A DNA stretch of 64,000 nucleotides from Numida meleagris (Eukaryota > Chordata > Aves > Galliformes > Numididae), in contig NC_034438.1 in NCBI RefSeq assembly GCF_002078875.1, positions 70,005,459 through 70,069,458 of the forward strand, written 5' to 3'. A model generated the notes under the pieces. The model was given only the letters and a program-made list of their open reading frames with translations. It ran no database searches and was not told the origin of the DNA. The position numbers were made by a program, and so were the translations under genes. Positions 36,071-47,500 of the stretch are shown piece by piece. Position 1 is the first letter of the stretch; each line of letters opens with the position of its first letter.

Positions 36071-37394
36071 TTTCATCAGTTTAGCTGTGAAAGTAATGTT
36101 TGCAAAACACAAAAATAACGTGTACAGAAATATTTCCCTTTCTAAAACATCAGCATTTTCAGACCTAAACTTTTATTTTTTTGGACACACTTTTTGCGAT
36201 GCTTTGGTGTTGACTCAACTGGAGAATAAGCATTTTGTTATCGTGCCTGCTGTTATGAATACCTTTTCATTATAAAAAAGAACACCCATTCTTGATTTCA
36301 TTCTGGCAACAGCAAAATGTCTTTGTCATATGTGAAAACTAGCAGGGAAATCCATCTTTTGTAAATCCCTAGAGTTACAAAGTTCACGTATTGTTCACCA
36401 GATAATAAAATAGATAACATGAAGGAAGTGGACTGACAGTACCTTGTAAACATAGCTTCACTAATTAGCAAAAAAGGAGTATTGATGCTTTTATTATCTT
36501 GGGTCAAAATGTGAACTACTGGAATGAGTTACACGCTGCAAAGAAATCTGGATTTATCCACAGGTTGGGTGTGCTTTAATCTGACGTCCTGACAAAGGTG
36601 TGTGGTGAGTAATACCCACAGTGTGCCTGCCAAAGCTCTACAGCTAGAGTATTACTCTTCTTGTCACTCTGAAAAGACCAAAATGAATAGCAGGACACTA
36701 ATCCTTAAGGCGCTGCATAGCCTGCAGCATCTGGCTGCTGCAGCAGGGAGCTTCCTTTCAGATTACTTCAGGTGTAGAGCTCACACACACAACACAGACA
36801 AACACAGTCTTTCTTTGGTTTAGCTAAATTTCTAGTATGAAAGCTAACATGCTCAAACTCACATGGCACTTGCAAATCGTTGCCTGCAGTAGAAAAGGGT
36901 TGTCCAGCCTTCTGGCTTGCCTGGGCCTCAGTGAGTGAAGAGGAGTTGTCTTAGGCTGCTCATAAAGGGCCACATAAAATGCATAATATAATAATATGTG
37001 ATGTGTGATAAGTAACAAAACTTCTTTTAAAATATATTTTTAATTAAAATATTAAAAAAAAAAAAAAGACGGCAACAGAAGCATAGAACTAGCAGGCTGG
37101 ACATGTGTGCTGTAGGATTTCGGCACAAAAACTGACTCATCTTTCACAGCATGACCCCATCCTCACGTGCATTTTGCAGTTCATTGTGCCGTGATGGAGT
37201 ACTGGGATAGATTTCAGTGCTTTGTTTTTTTCTCAGGTAAAAACATACTGACAAATCCATGAATATCTCATATAACTAGGGAATGCCATAAGTTACTGGA
37301 GCCTAACAAAAAAATTATTTTAAGTGTATTTTCCAATACATTTGAATGCATTTTCCAATACGTCTCACAAAAGCAAGATACGTACTTAAGAAAA
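36071..37394. other. Gene-free AT-rich DNA
   Basis: No gene. It is AT-rich with a poly-A stretch at about 37054-37067. The minus-strand frames seen here are short and without motifs. Confidence 0.5.
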
Positions 37395-37849
37395 CTGGAT
37401 ATTTCTCATTCTGTGGGCCTGGATGGGATGCACCCTCTGGTGGTGAGAGGGCTGGCAGGGCTGATGGCGAGGTAACTCTTGGTAATCTCTGCTTGATTGT
37501 GGTAACCGGGAGAAGTACCCAAAGACTGGAGGAAAGCAAATGTCATTCCTATCTTCTGGAAAGGCAAGAAGAGGACCTGAGTACTATGGGCCAGGCAGCC
37601 TCAGCTCAAACCCCCAGAACGTGATGGAGCAGCTAACCTCAGGAGCATCTTCCTGGTACGTCTGACTGGAAAACCATAAGGAATAATCATCATGAATTCT
37701 CCAAAGGAAAATCATACTTGACCAGCCTGCTAAATTTCAGTGATGAAGTAGGAGTTATAACAAACAAGATTACATCAGGTTGGCAACCAGTCACCAGCGG
37801 TTCCCCAGCATTCAATTTTAAGGCAGTTTGTCTTCAGTGTTTCCATTGA

Positions 37850-38299
37850 TAACAGGTACACAGGAGTTGAGTACACACTGAATTTGTGGACAGTACTGAA
37901 TTAGGAGGAGCTGCTGACTCTCTCAAGGGTAGAGAAACCGTGCACAGGTCCCTTGGTGTGTTCAGCCCAGAGCATGAGGCTGAGGGCAGGCCTCATGGCG
38001 GCTGCAGCTCCTCACAGGGACAGCACTGGGCTCTGCTCTCTGGAAACAGCAACAGCACCCACTGGGACGGCACTGGGTTCTGTTAGCAGAGGTTCAGGTT
38101 CAATATTAGGAGCAGGTTCTTCATGGAACAGGCTCCCCAGGGAAGTGGTCTTGTCCCCAAACTGCAGGAGTTCAAGAACCATCTGGACAACATTCTCAGA
38201 TATTTGAATTTTGTGTGGTTCTGTGCGGGCCCATGGTTTACACTCAGTGATCCCTGTGGAATCCAGCTCAGGATGTTCAGTTATTCTATGATTCTGTGA
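37850..38299 (+). mobile_element. CR1 3' fragment inside the nested cluster
   Basis: Begins near GGAGTTGAGTACACAC and runs through AGGTTCAGGTTCAATATTAGG, GAACAGGCTCCCCAGGGAAGTGGTC and CAGGAGTTCAAGAACC to a tail ending TTATTCTATGATTCTGTGA at 38299. It is a different CR1 subfamily from the host. The left edge is approximate. Confidence 0.65.
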
Positions 38300-38366
38300 A
38301 ACGACCAACTTAATGGACGACAGGAGAGCAATACATATTGCCTTCCTGGACTTCAGTAAGACCCTG

Positions 38367-38498
38367 GGGGTCTTTTCCAACCTTGGTGACTCTGTGATTC
38401 TATACTGAGGGACATGGTTTAGTGGGAAATATTGGTGATACGTGGACGGTTGGACTGGATGATCTTTGAGGTCTTTTCCAACCTTGGAGATTCTCTGA
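38367..38498 (+). mobile_element. Young CR1 tail inserted in the host reverse transcriptase
   Basis: The host coding DFSKT at 38350-38366 is interrupted by two successive CR1 3' ends (GTCTTTTCCAACCTTGGTGAC ... ATTCTATA and GATGATCTTTGAGGTC ... GGAGATTCTCTG). Host sequence resumes at about 38500 with CCCCATGAGATCCTCATAG. Confidence 0.75.
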
Positions 38499-39115
38499 GT
38501 AGTTTATGCTGTTCCCCATGAGATCCTCATAGAGAAGCTGCTGAAGTATGGGCTGGATGGGCAGACAGGGAAGTGGATTGAAAACTGGCTGAACAGCTGG
38601 ACTCTGAGGGCAATGGCCAGTAGTGCAAAGTCTAGTTGGAAGCCAGTAATGAGCAAAGTACCCCAGAGATCAACACTGGCTCCACTCCTGCTTATTTTCT
38701 TTGGTGATTGAGGTGACAGGGTAGAGTGCACCCTCAGTGTATTCACAGGTGACAGGAAACTTGTGGAGGGCCGTACTTAACAGAGGGTCATACTGCCATC
38801 CAGAGGGTCCTCAGTGCACTGGGGAAATGGGCTGACAACCTTGTGAAGTTCAACACGAAATGCAAAGTCCTGTATCTGGGGAGGAACAACTCCAGGCACT
38901 AATATGTTCTGAGAGCTGCCCTAACTAGAAAGCAGCTTGGCGGAAAAGAGCCTAGGAGTCCTGGCAGACACTAAGTTGAATGTAACTCAGTGGGATGCCC
39001 TGCCACTGAGAAGGTTAATGGCATTCTTGGCTGCATTAGGTAAAGTACCACCAGCAGGTCTACTTAGCTCTTCTCAGCATTAGTGAGGCTGCACCTGGAG
39101 TGCTGTGTCCAGTTC

Positions 39116-39470
39116 ATAGAATCATAGAACCCTTAGAGCTGGAAGGGACCTTTAAAAGTCATCTAGTCCAACTGTCCTGCAATGATCAAGGACATCCACA
39201 GCTTGATCAGGATGCTCAGAGCCTGGTCCAGCCTGACCCTGAATGTCTCCAGGGACGGGGCATCCACCACATCACTGGACAACCTGTGCCAGCGCCTCAT
39301 CACCTTCACTGTAAAAGACTTTTTCCTCCTACCCAGCTCAAATCTCCCCTCCTTTAGTTTGAAACCGTTTCCCCATGTCCTATCACATCAGACCCTGCTG
39401 AAGAGTCTCCTCCCTTTTTTCTTGTAGCTCCCCTTTAGACATTGGAAGGCCATGATCAGCTCACTTATCA
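39116..39470 (-). mobile_element. Antisense CR1 insertion in the host CR1
   Basis: ATAGAATCATAGAACCCTTAG and GAGCTGGAAGGGACC start an antisense CR1 3' end at 39116, right after the host GTGTCCAGTTC. Host sequence resumes as CAGTTCTAGGCTCC at 39476. The repeated CAGTTC on both sides could be a short target duplication. Confidence 0.8.
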
Positions 39471-39940
39471 GGTCACAGTTCTAGGCTCCGGTGCAAGAGA
39501 GGCATAGACATAGAGGAAAGGTTAAGGCCACCAAGAGGATGAAGAGACTGGAGCACCTCTCCCATGAGGAAATTCTAGGAAAATGTGAACTTTTCAGCCT
39601 AGTGGAGAGAAGGCTCAGGATGAGTCTCATCAATGTTATAAACACCTGAAGGGAGTCTGCAACGAAGACGAAGCCAGGCTCTTTCCAGTGGTGTCAGCTG
39701 CCAGGACAAGAGACAACGGGCAGAAACTGGAAGACAGGAGGTTCCCTCTGAACATTAGGACTAGCACTTCCTTACTGTGTGGGTGCCTGAGTACTGGCAC
39801 AGATTGCTCAGAGATGTCGTGGAGTCTCCCCGCTTGGAGACCAAGGCATGCATCTCTAGATGGCCCTGCTTGAGCAGGGAGGTTGCACCGGATAACCTCC
39901 AGAGGTCCCTTCTGAACTCAATCATTCTGTGATTCTGTGA

Positions 39941-41149
39941 TGTGAAAACTTTGGTTTTACACTGTGGGAAATGCTACTCCTGTAGTTGACCTCTACACCT
40001 GATTCTTCCTGCAGGTCATCATCAACTTCACTCTGCTGCTTACTGGGCAGGGAACACTCTCAGCTGGTGTTTCAAAGAATCCTTCACAGAAAACCCTGAA
40101 GAAACTCAGCACCACCTTCCTCCTGGAGAGGTCCTTTACTATTCATGTCTCCAGCTTGACTTTCATTTCCACTAGCTGTTAGCACTGTGTGAGTTATGTG
40201 AATAGCTAGGAAGGCATTCTAGAAGCTAAAGGCTGTGGATTTCACCTATTTTAAAACATATTTAATCATACTTAGAATGTCTCTACTACAAACTAAACAG
40301 CAAATATAAGCTCTTGCCTGTGGGAACTTTCTACGTTATGCCACCACAGATACAGCACTGTCGTATCATCCTTTCTTCTGAGAAAAGGAGCACATATTAA
40401 TTTTGGAAAAGTGTTCTTGGTCTGATAAAATTAAACAGCTGGCTCAGTCACTGCATGGCTACAGTAGATTTCAAATCCATGGGGTAGGGACAGCTGCAAT
40501 TGCTCTCAGAATAAAGCATTTTTAGTGCAGAGTCAACTTTGGATCTCTGCTTCTTTCGCTGTCTGCAATGCCAGGAGTTGGGTTTGTTTGGATTGTTTAC
40601 TTACTTACATGCACAGGACAGAAGAATGAAGATTCTTTCCTGGAGTGTTCCAGTTCGTATTTTATATGGAACCCCTGTTACTACCAAATCAGTAATTAAA
40701 CATGTATGCTATCACAGTGTAAAATATTGCAGAGAAAATGACAATGCAGGAACAATGCACTTGCCATCAGGACTGGTCTCCCTGCTTGCTTTCCTTCCCG
40801 CTCAAACACCTGTACAAAAATTTTCAGCATGCTTTTGGGGTCAAAGATTGAAGCTCTGCTGGTTAAGACAAGGGAAGTGGAAGACCTGTGAAGAGTCTGC
40901 TGCAGGAGGTGGACCTTGAGCAGCTTATCCCTGCTAAACCAAAGGACCTCACATTTGAACACATACTTAGTGCATCTGAGATGGCAGAGTGTAAAGGCTT
41001 TACTGATCAGAAGGTACACTTTGAGAAGCACGCAACTGAGAACCAGAAACACGCAATGGTGTCATGGTCACGCAGTAAAATACCCAGCTTAACAAGGAGT
41101 TGCCATAACCTGCCCTACAAAGAAGTTGCTAGAAAATCTGAAAGATAAA
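39941..41149. other. Gene-free DNA
   Basis: About 1.2 kb between CR1 elements. It is AT-rich with no gene and no clear repeat. Confidence 0.5.
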
Positions 41150-41935
41150 GGCCCAGCTTGAACTCAACCCGTCCGCTGTAATAAAAGAGAACAAAAAACT
41201 TTTTTTACAAATACGTTAACAGTAAGAGGAGGGCTAAGGAGAAACTCCATCCTTCACTGGATGCGGAGGGGAACGTGACCACTGAGGGTAAGGAAAAGGC
41301 TGAGGTTCTCAATGCCTTCTTTGCATCTGTCGATTATCCGTGGGGTACTCTACGCTCTGACCTGGAAATCTTGGATGGGGAGCAGAATAACCCCCCGCCC
41401 CCAATTCAGGAGGGAACAGTCAGAGACCTGCTGCTCCACCTGGACTGCCACAAGTCCATGGGGCTGAATGGGATCCACCTGAGGGTGCTGAGGGAGCCGA
41501 TAGTCAAGCCACTTTCCATCATCTATCAGCGTTCCTGGTCAACTTGCCAATGCAACTCCCCTCCACAAGAAGGGTCCGGGGAACTACAGGCCTGTCAGCC
41601 TGACCTCGGTGCCAGGGAAGGTGATGGAGCAGATTGTCCTGAGGGAGATCATGCGGCATGTGCGGGACAGCTGGGGGATAGGGCCCAGCCAGCATGGGTT
41701 CATGAAAGGCAGGTCCTGCTTGACCAGCTTCATCTCCTTCTATGGTCGAGTGACCCGTCTGGTGGATGAGGGAAAGGCTGCTGATGTGGTCTACCTGGAC
41801 TTCGGCAAAGCCTTTGACACTGTCTCCCACAGCATTCTCCTGGAGAAGCTGTCAGCCCATGGCTTGGACAGGTGCACTCTTACCTGCAACCAGCTCCCTT
41901 CAAGAATGCACTTCAAAGGTCTGAGTTTCAACTTT
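41150..41935 (+). mobile_element. CR1 LINE fragment lacking its 3' end
   Basis: Plus-strand reverse-transcriptase coding in several broken frames: EKAEVLNAFFASV (41287-41326), HKSMGLNGIHLRVLREP, NYRPVSLTSVPGKVMEQI, IGPSQHGFMKGRSCLTS, LVDEGKAADVVYLDFGKAFDTVSHSILLEKL. Similarity stops just after GLDRCTL at about 41885-41935, in the middle of the domain. The catalytic region and the 3' tail are absent, which is unusual since CR1 copies normally keep the 3' end. Confidence 0.85.
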
Positions 41936-43636
41936 ACAGGACACCAATCAGAAGATAAAATACCAGGATGTATGCCGTGATGCCCTAGACACCCTAAGCC
42001 AAAACTGAGGGAGATGCACTCCTTTCTCCTCATCCAGATTCTACATTTTACATGCATTTCAAACATGTGTATAAAGCTTTATCACACCCAAAATACTTCC
42101 AGAGCAATGAGCAGTCACATTAACTACTATAAATCTGAGGACTGTAATCCTGTGGCAATTTTACCTCTCCCTCTGACAGTCTTTTGTCTTTGTGTTATTA
42201 TAAATGTGTCACAAACGAAACAGCCCAGACCATAACAATCAAATTATCAGCACAGAGGTAATTACACTGGCAAGAGCTGACAGTTTGGCCTGCACTCCTG
42301 TTGAGTCCAGAACAGCAGGTAGTCACTGTGCCCTGTAATAGGATTAATACTGGTGGACAGGGTTGGTACCTTTATGATGTCCTATTCAATGAGAGACACA
42401 ATGAGCATAAAATGAGAGCTATTTAAGTTACATATGCATGAAAAACAAACAAACAAAACCCAAACAAACAAACAAGAAAAAAAGCCCCCATGCCTAGGAG
42501 TGACTAAGCCCATTATAAATAGGAACCCCAAAGTTCAAGCTGAAATCCTGTTTTCCCACTGTCCTTACGAAGCTAATATGGCTTAAAAGCCCAGTAGTTG
42601 TACTCCTCTGTGTTTTCCTCTGTCAGAGAACTGTTTTATTTCTGTGCATACACGATTGCTGAAAACGAGCAGCAGTTTTACAGCTCAGCGCTTCTGGAAA
42701 GGCTGTTTGCAGTGTACACACACAGAGGACCTTAAAAACCAGGGGATTGTCCTTCCTCAATTTCAGAACCACAGTGCAAGAGGACCAAGTGAGCAACTCC
42801 AGAAGCTAAATGGCCTTAACCTAATAGGCAGAGTTTAGCTTTTGTCTGCCTATCTCCTCAGGCATGTAGATATGAGTACTTACGCAACCACAAGATAAAG
42901 CTGAGACAGTAAAGGAGCAAACATCTAGCAGTTATTGAATAGTTGTAGTTCTGGGCCAACTACCACCTTCCTCCCTGTCCCCATATAAACTGCAGTACAA
43001 AAAAAATGGGGTTAATGTTTTCCTGGAACATGGCTGCAGTGTTGCTGGACAGAGGTGTCAGGCCCAAAGACAGAGGAACATTCCCAGATGGAGAGTTAAT
43101 CCTTTCCTACTTTTATCAGGATCTGAAGAGGACACAAGGTTCTATTTTCTACCATCTAATACTACTGTTAGAGCATTATCATCAGAACACTACAGAAGAA
43201 AGGCACAATAAAAGAAATTTCTTCATCCCTTAGCCAACATTACCTGTAAGCTGGAGACTTATGGATCTTTGTGATCTGGTGAGTACATTCCATTCTCTTG
43301 ACATGCAGAGTATAGAATGCAAAACTCAAAGCAAGATGTGTCAAAGAACAGTTCATGACTCCCCTCTCCCTTTTACATTCAGCTTCCTCAGTAAAAGATA
43401 AGGGTTGCATGTCAATTCGCTGTGCACCTGAGAAGTTTGTGCACATCCATTCCCATCCCAAGGAGAATTCTGCATGCAGGGAAGTATAGAGATGACCTTG
43501 ATGGTGGCAGTCTGAGCCTGACTGCAGACAGGATGACTAGCAAGAGGTATCTCCTCCCTTGTGTCCACGTGTGCTGGCGCACCTCTCATGAGCTGAGTGA
43601 CTCTCAGTGGGGCTACATTCATTTTAGCAGGGAATT
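41936..43636. other. Gene-free DNA with an (AAAC)n repeat
   Basis: No gene seen. An AAAC-rich simple repeat lies at 42441-42480. The rest is AT-rich unique-looking sequence. Confidence 0.5.
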
Positions 43637-44560
43637 ATAGAATCATAGAATTATAGAATCAGAGAATGGGTTGGGCTGGAAGAGATCTTAAAGATCATCT
43701 ATTTCCAACCTCCTTGCATCATCTATTTCCAACCCATGGGCAGGGTTGCCACTCCAGACAGGGCCTCACAAGGGTAGAACAGAGGGGACAATCCCCTCCC
43801 TCACCCTGCTGGCCACCCCTCTTTTGATGCAGCCCGGGATACTGTTGGTCTTCTAGACTGCAAGTGCACACAGATGGCTGATGTCCAGCTTTTCATCCAC
43901 CGGGATCCCCAAGTCTTTCTCCATAGGGTGCTCTCAATGAGTTCTCCTGCTCTGTACACATCTGGGATTGCCCAGACCCAAGTGCAACACCTTACACTTA
44001 GCCTTGTTGAAACTCGCTAGGTTCACTTGGGCACACTTCTGAAGACTATCCAGGTCCCTTTGATTAGTCCCCCTTCCTTCTGATGTGTCAACTGCACCAC
44101 TTCACTTAGTGTCATCACTTGCTGAGGGTGCACACAATCCCACTGTCTATAGCATTGATAAAAATGTTGAAGAATAATGGTCCCAGTTTGGACCCTTGGA
44201 GGACACCATTCATCACCAACATCCATGTGGACATGGAGCCACTGACCACAGCCCTTTGGTTGTGGAAATCCAACCAAGCCTTTATTCACTTTATTCAACT
44301 CTTCAAATCCATATCTCCCCAGTTTAGAGGTAAGAATGTGGTGTGGGACTGTATGAAAGGCCTTGTAGAAGTCCAGGCAGATGGCATCACTTTCTCTTCT
44401 TTAGTCCACTGATGCCATCAGTCACAGAAAACCAGCAGACAGGTCAGGCACGATCTGCCCTTGGTCAAGTCATGCTGGCTGTCTTGGATCCTCTCTTTGT
44501 CTTGCATCTGCCTTAACATAGTTCCAGGAGGATCTGCTCCACGAGAGGAAGCTAAAAGCC
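43637..44560 (-). mobile_element. CR1 LINE, 5'-truncated
   Basis: The plus strand opens with repeated TAGAATCATAGAAT units and GGGTTGGGCTGGAAGAG, the antisense tail of CR1. Further right, GATAAAAATGTTGAAGAA (antisense of the FNIFID-type coding), GGACACCATTCATCACC and GAAGTCCAGGCAGATGGCATC follow in the order expected for an antisense reverse transcriptase. AAAGATCATCTATTTCCAACC is partly duplicated near the tail. The right edge is uncertain. Confidence 0.8.
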
Positions 44561-47500
44561 TCAGGAGAATGCCTGGGAAGAGGCAAGGGTAGCTACTGAT
44601 AAAGATTGATTTCCAAAATAGAAAAAAAATCTCTGGAACTCACCCTGTAGTTGTCTGAGCTTTTTCTTGGCTGCTTCCTAAAGTGATAGTTTTTCCTGAG
44701 TCTTCCCTGTCTCTCAGAAATACACCCTTCTCCCACCAAATCTAGTTGGAAGCTCTGTTACTCAGCCCAGGCAGCGTGCTGCCCTGAATTCTTGCCCCTC
44801 CTGGTCAGCTGCATTTCATCCAACATCAATACACCCGGTATCTCGAAGCTGTGTCCAGGATCACAGTACCCATAACCCCGAGCACAACACCGTCACGCCG
44901 CCCGTCATTCACCTGGTCCATTTGCCTCCTTCTTCCTGGGTCCCTGTTGCCAACCAGGAGGGTCGAGGAGAACACTACGAACCCTGCCCGTACTCCTGGT
45001 CCCTTTTACATCCTTCCAAGGGACGTAGATTCTCTTCCGAGCTGTTGTAATCTCCTTGTTGCAGCTCATGTCACCCAGCTTGAAGGACTAGGAGTGGGTA
45101 GTGGTCCTCCATCTTTACCAGACCTGGTAGCCTGTTCTTGACATCACAGACGTGGGCCCCCATCACAGAGCAAACATCGCTAGAGAGATTGTCCAGGCAG
45201 CAAAGGGGTGCCTCTAAGAACCAAAACGTGATGCAGCACAGTGGCAACCAGCATATGAGTGCATGTGTGCCACCGCAAGCCCTCTTGAATTTCCCTATCC
45301 TGCATTGCTCCATACTTTTCTCCAAACCCTGCTCCCACAAGTATACAATTATATAAAGATCCCAGCTTTCAGTTAAAACAATAGCAATAGTCCTCGCAGT
45401 ATGTGGGAAAACATGTGACGCTTGAGCAAACTCGTCTGGGGAGAAAGGAACACAGCTCTCCTCATTTATTCCTAATTCACCATTATAAGACTTGCCTTTC
45501 AGTTTCTCCTTGCTTGGTAAAAGGCAGTAGTCAGCATAATGCCACAATCAGACATGGCTGTGTATGTATTACCTGCTAATAGTAATTTTTGTGAGTGTTA
45601 GAATATAAATTTTTGTGTAATATAACACATCACCTATTGAAGATACATATATCCAATTTAACCACAAGCAATTATTTTGTCTGTAAGCAGGATGGATGCA
45701 TAGATCTGGACTTCACCTTTTGCTGCTGATGCCCATGTGGTAATGAACTGCCCAAACACAGGGACACAAACTGACATGGCTGTCTTCTGCACCTCTGATC
45801 CATTCCCAGCACTTTAAAACCATCCAGAGATGCAGTGCAGTGTTAAAGCACAAGGAAGCAAAAGAACCATCTTGTTTGTATTCTTCATACAGGAATTGCT
45901 GGGACTTCAGCCATTCCTGAATTCTGCTTAATGGGAACAGATGAGTAATGTACTATTCTGGCTACGGAAAAGCTTTAAAATAACCCAGACGTCACTCATT
46001 TCCAAAATGTGAAATAAAGTTTCTCCCAAACTCCACTTGCTTTGTGCAGTCCTGGAAAACACCTTGGATGGAAGGAAATAATGTGCCCTTAATGCTGGAG
46101 AGCTCAGCAAGATCTCCTCCAATCACCTCTGGGGAAACGCAGAACTTGATTTACAGCAGTGTACAGAATTCAGTCGGCAAGCAGCTTACCCAGTCAGCTT
46201 ATGGTTTTGGAGGATCACAAGTGATGAATCAAACCCCTCAGCCATTTTGTTAGAAAATAAGTTATTTTTTGTATTAAAAAAAAAAAAGTGCTTGCGGTGG
46301 GATTTGAGCAGAAAGGCTGCACAGGAGATGTGGTCCTTTTTGTTCCTTTTGTTTCTGCTCCTGGTAGCACTCCCACATTCATCTGCCTTCTCAGGGCCAG
46401 CTAAACCTCCTGTCTTGCCTGGTGCTGCCACAGGAGCTGGAGCAAACCAGCAAAGAGCAGCGTGGGAAGGCAAGACAGCTCGTTTGTCAGCACGCCATGA
46501 GGAAGGAAGATCGCCTTTCCTAGGCATAGGCTAGAGGGGCAGCTGCAACCACGTGAAGATCTGCACTGCCACGAATGAGGACAAGATCCCTAACGCTGAC
46601 CCAGCGCCTGTTGCTTTGGCAGAGGGTTATCCATCCAGCAACCCGCAGCCCCGCGCTGCTCTGCACCAGGGGCAACCAGCTCAGCTGGAGCCATTTCCAC
46701 CTGCCACACCACTGTGCTGTAAAGACCCAGCTGGACTTCACTCTGGACACACACAAAAAAGTGTATCTTGCACTGCAGCAGCCAAAAGCAGTGGGAAACA
46801 GAAAAAAAAATGTAGGTGCAGCCGTTTCTCCCCACAGCTCTTCCTAATGAAGCCTAAAAGGAGCCCTGCCCCATCCTTCCGGAGCCAGTCATTACATGTG
46901 CCTCTCAGAAGCACTTCTCGCGCTCCCTTCTGCCAATAAATGCCCGTTGGAAGTAGCAGGAACATCAGTGTGGAGAGAAATGATGAAAGTATCAAGTAAT
47001 AAAAAGCACGCGAGGAATGCCTCCAACCAGAGTGGAATTGTGTCAGACGTATTGTGCTTCCACAGAGGATTTCTAAAACCGGCGCTGGTTCACGCGTGGG
47101 TCTGTCAGGCGGCAGGTGCCAATGGGGCCAGCGATGCAGCCTGAGCGGCCAGAGGTCTGTGCAGGGCTCTCCAACAGCTCAGCCACCAGCGTGAGCTCTG
47201 GGCCAGGATCCTGAGTGTACTCCACCGGCCCCAGCTCAGCTGGGTGCTCCCTGGCAGCTGTGAGAGAGCAGTTGTCCTCCAGAGAGCTCCTGGAGCAGTT
47301 CCATGCTTGGCAGGACAAGGCCTGGGCAAACTGGGCTAGCTTTAGTGGGTGCTGCTTCAAGCAGGGCATTGGAAGAGGGACCTCTGTGTGTTCCTTTTAC
47401 AATATACACATCACCCCAGGATTTTTTATGACCCTCAGGTTTGGATTTTAGAGTTGTTTGATTTGGAGGCAAAGGGAGGCTTTCAGCGTTTCTGAGCATC

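Larger units (their letters stand above)
37395..39940 (+). mobile_element. Nested CR1 cluster (older CR1 host element)
   Basis: A CR1 copy on the plus strand, recognisable from GGATGGGATGCACCC (the DGMHP motif of reverse transcriptase) through GGGCCAGGCAGCC / GTGATGGAGCAG (RPGSL / VMEQ), GACTTCAGTAAGACC (DFSKT) and AACTGGCTGAACAGCTGG (NWLNSW) to its 3' tail (GAGGTCCCTTCTGAACTC, ending GTGATTCTGTGA at 39940). It is broken by later CR1 insertions, listed separately, and by many stops. The order of the host pieces on each side of the insertions is collinear. Confidence 0.8.

Noticed and set aside
37430..37446. CTCF-like GCACCCTCTGGTGGT
   Set aside because: One mismatch to the core, and the sequence is explained as CR1 coding DNA.
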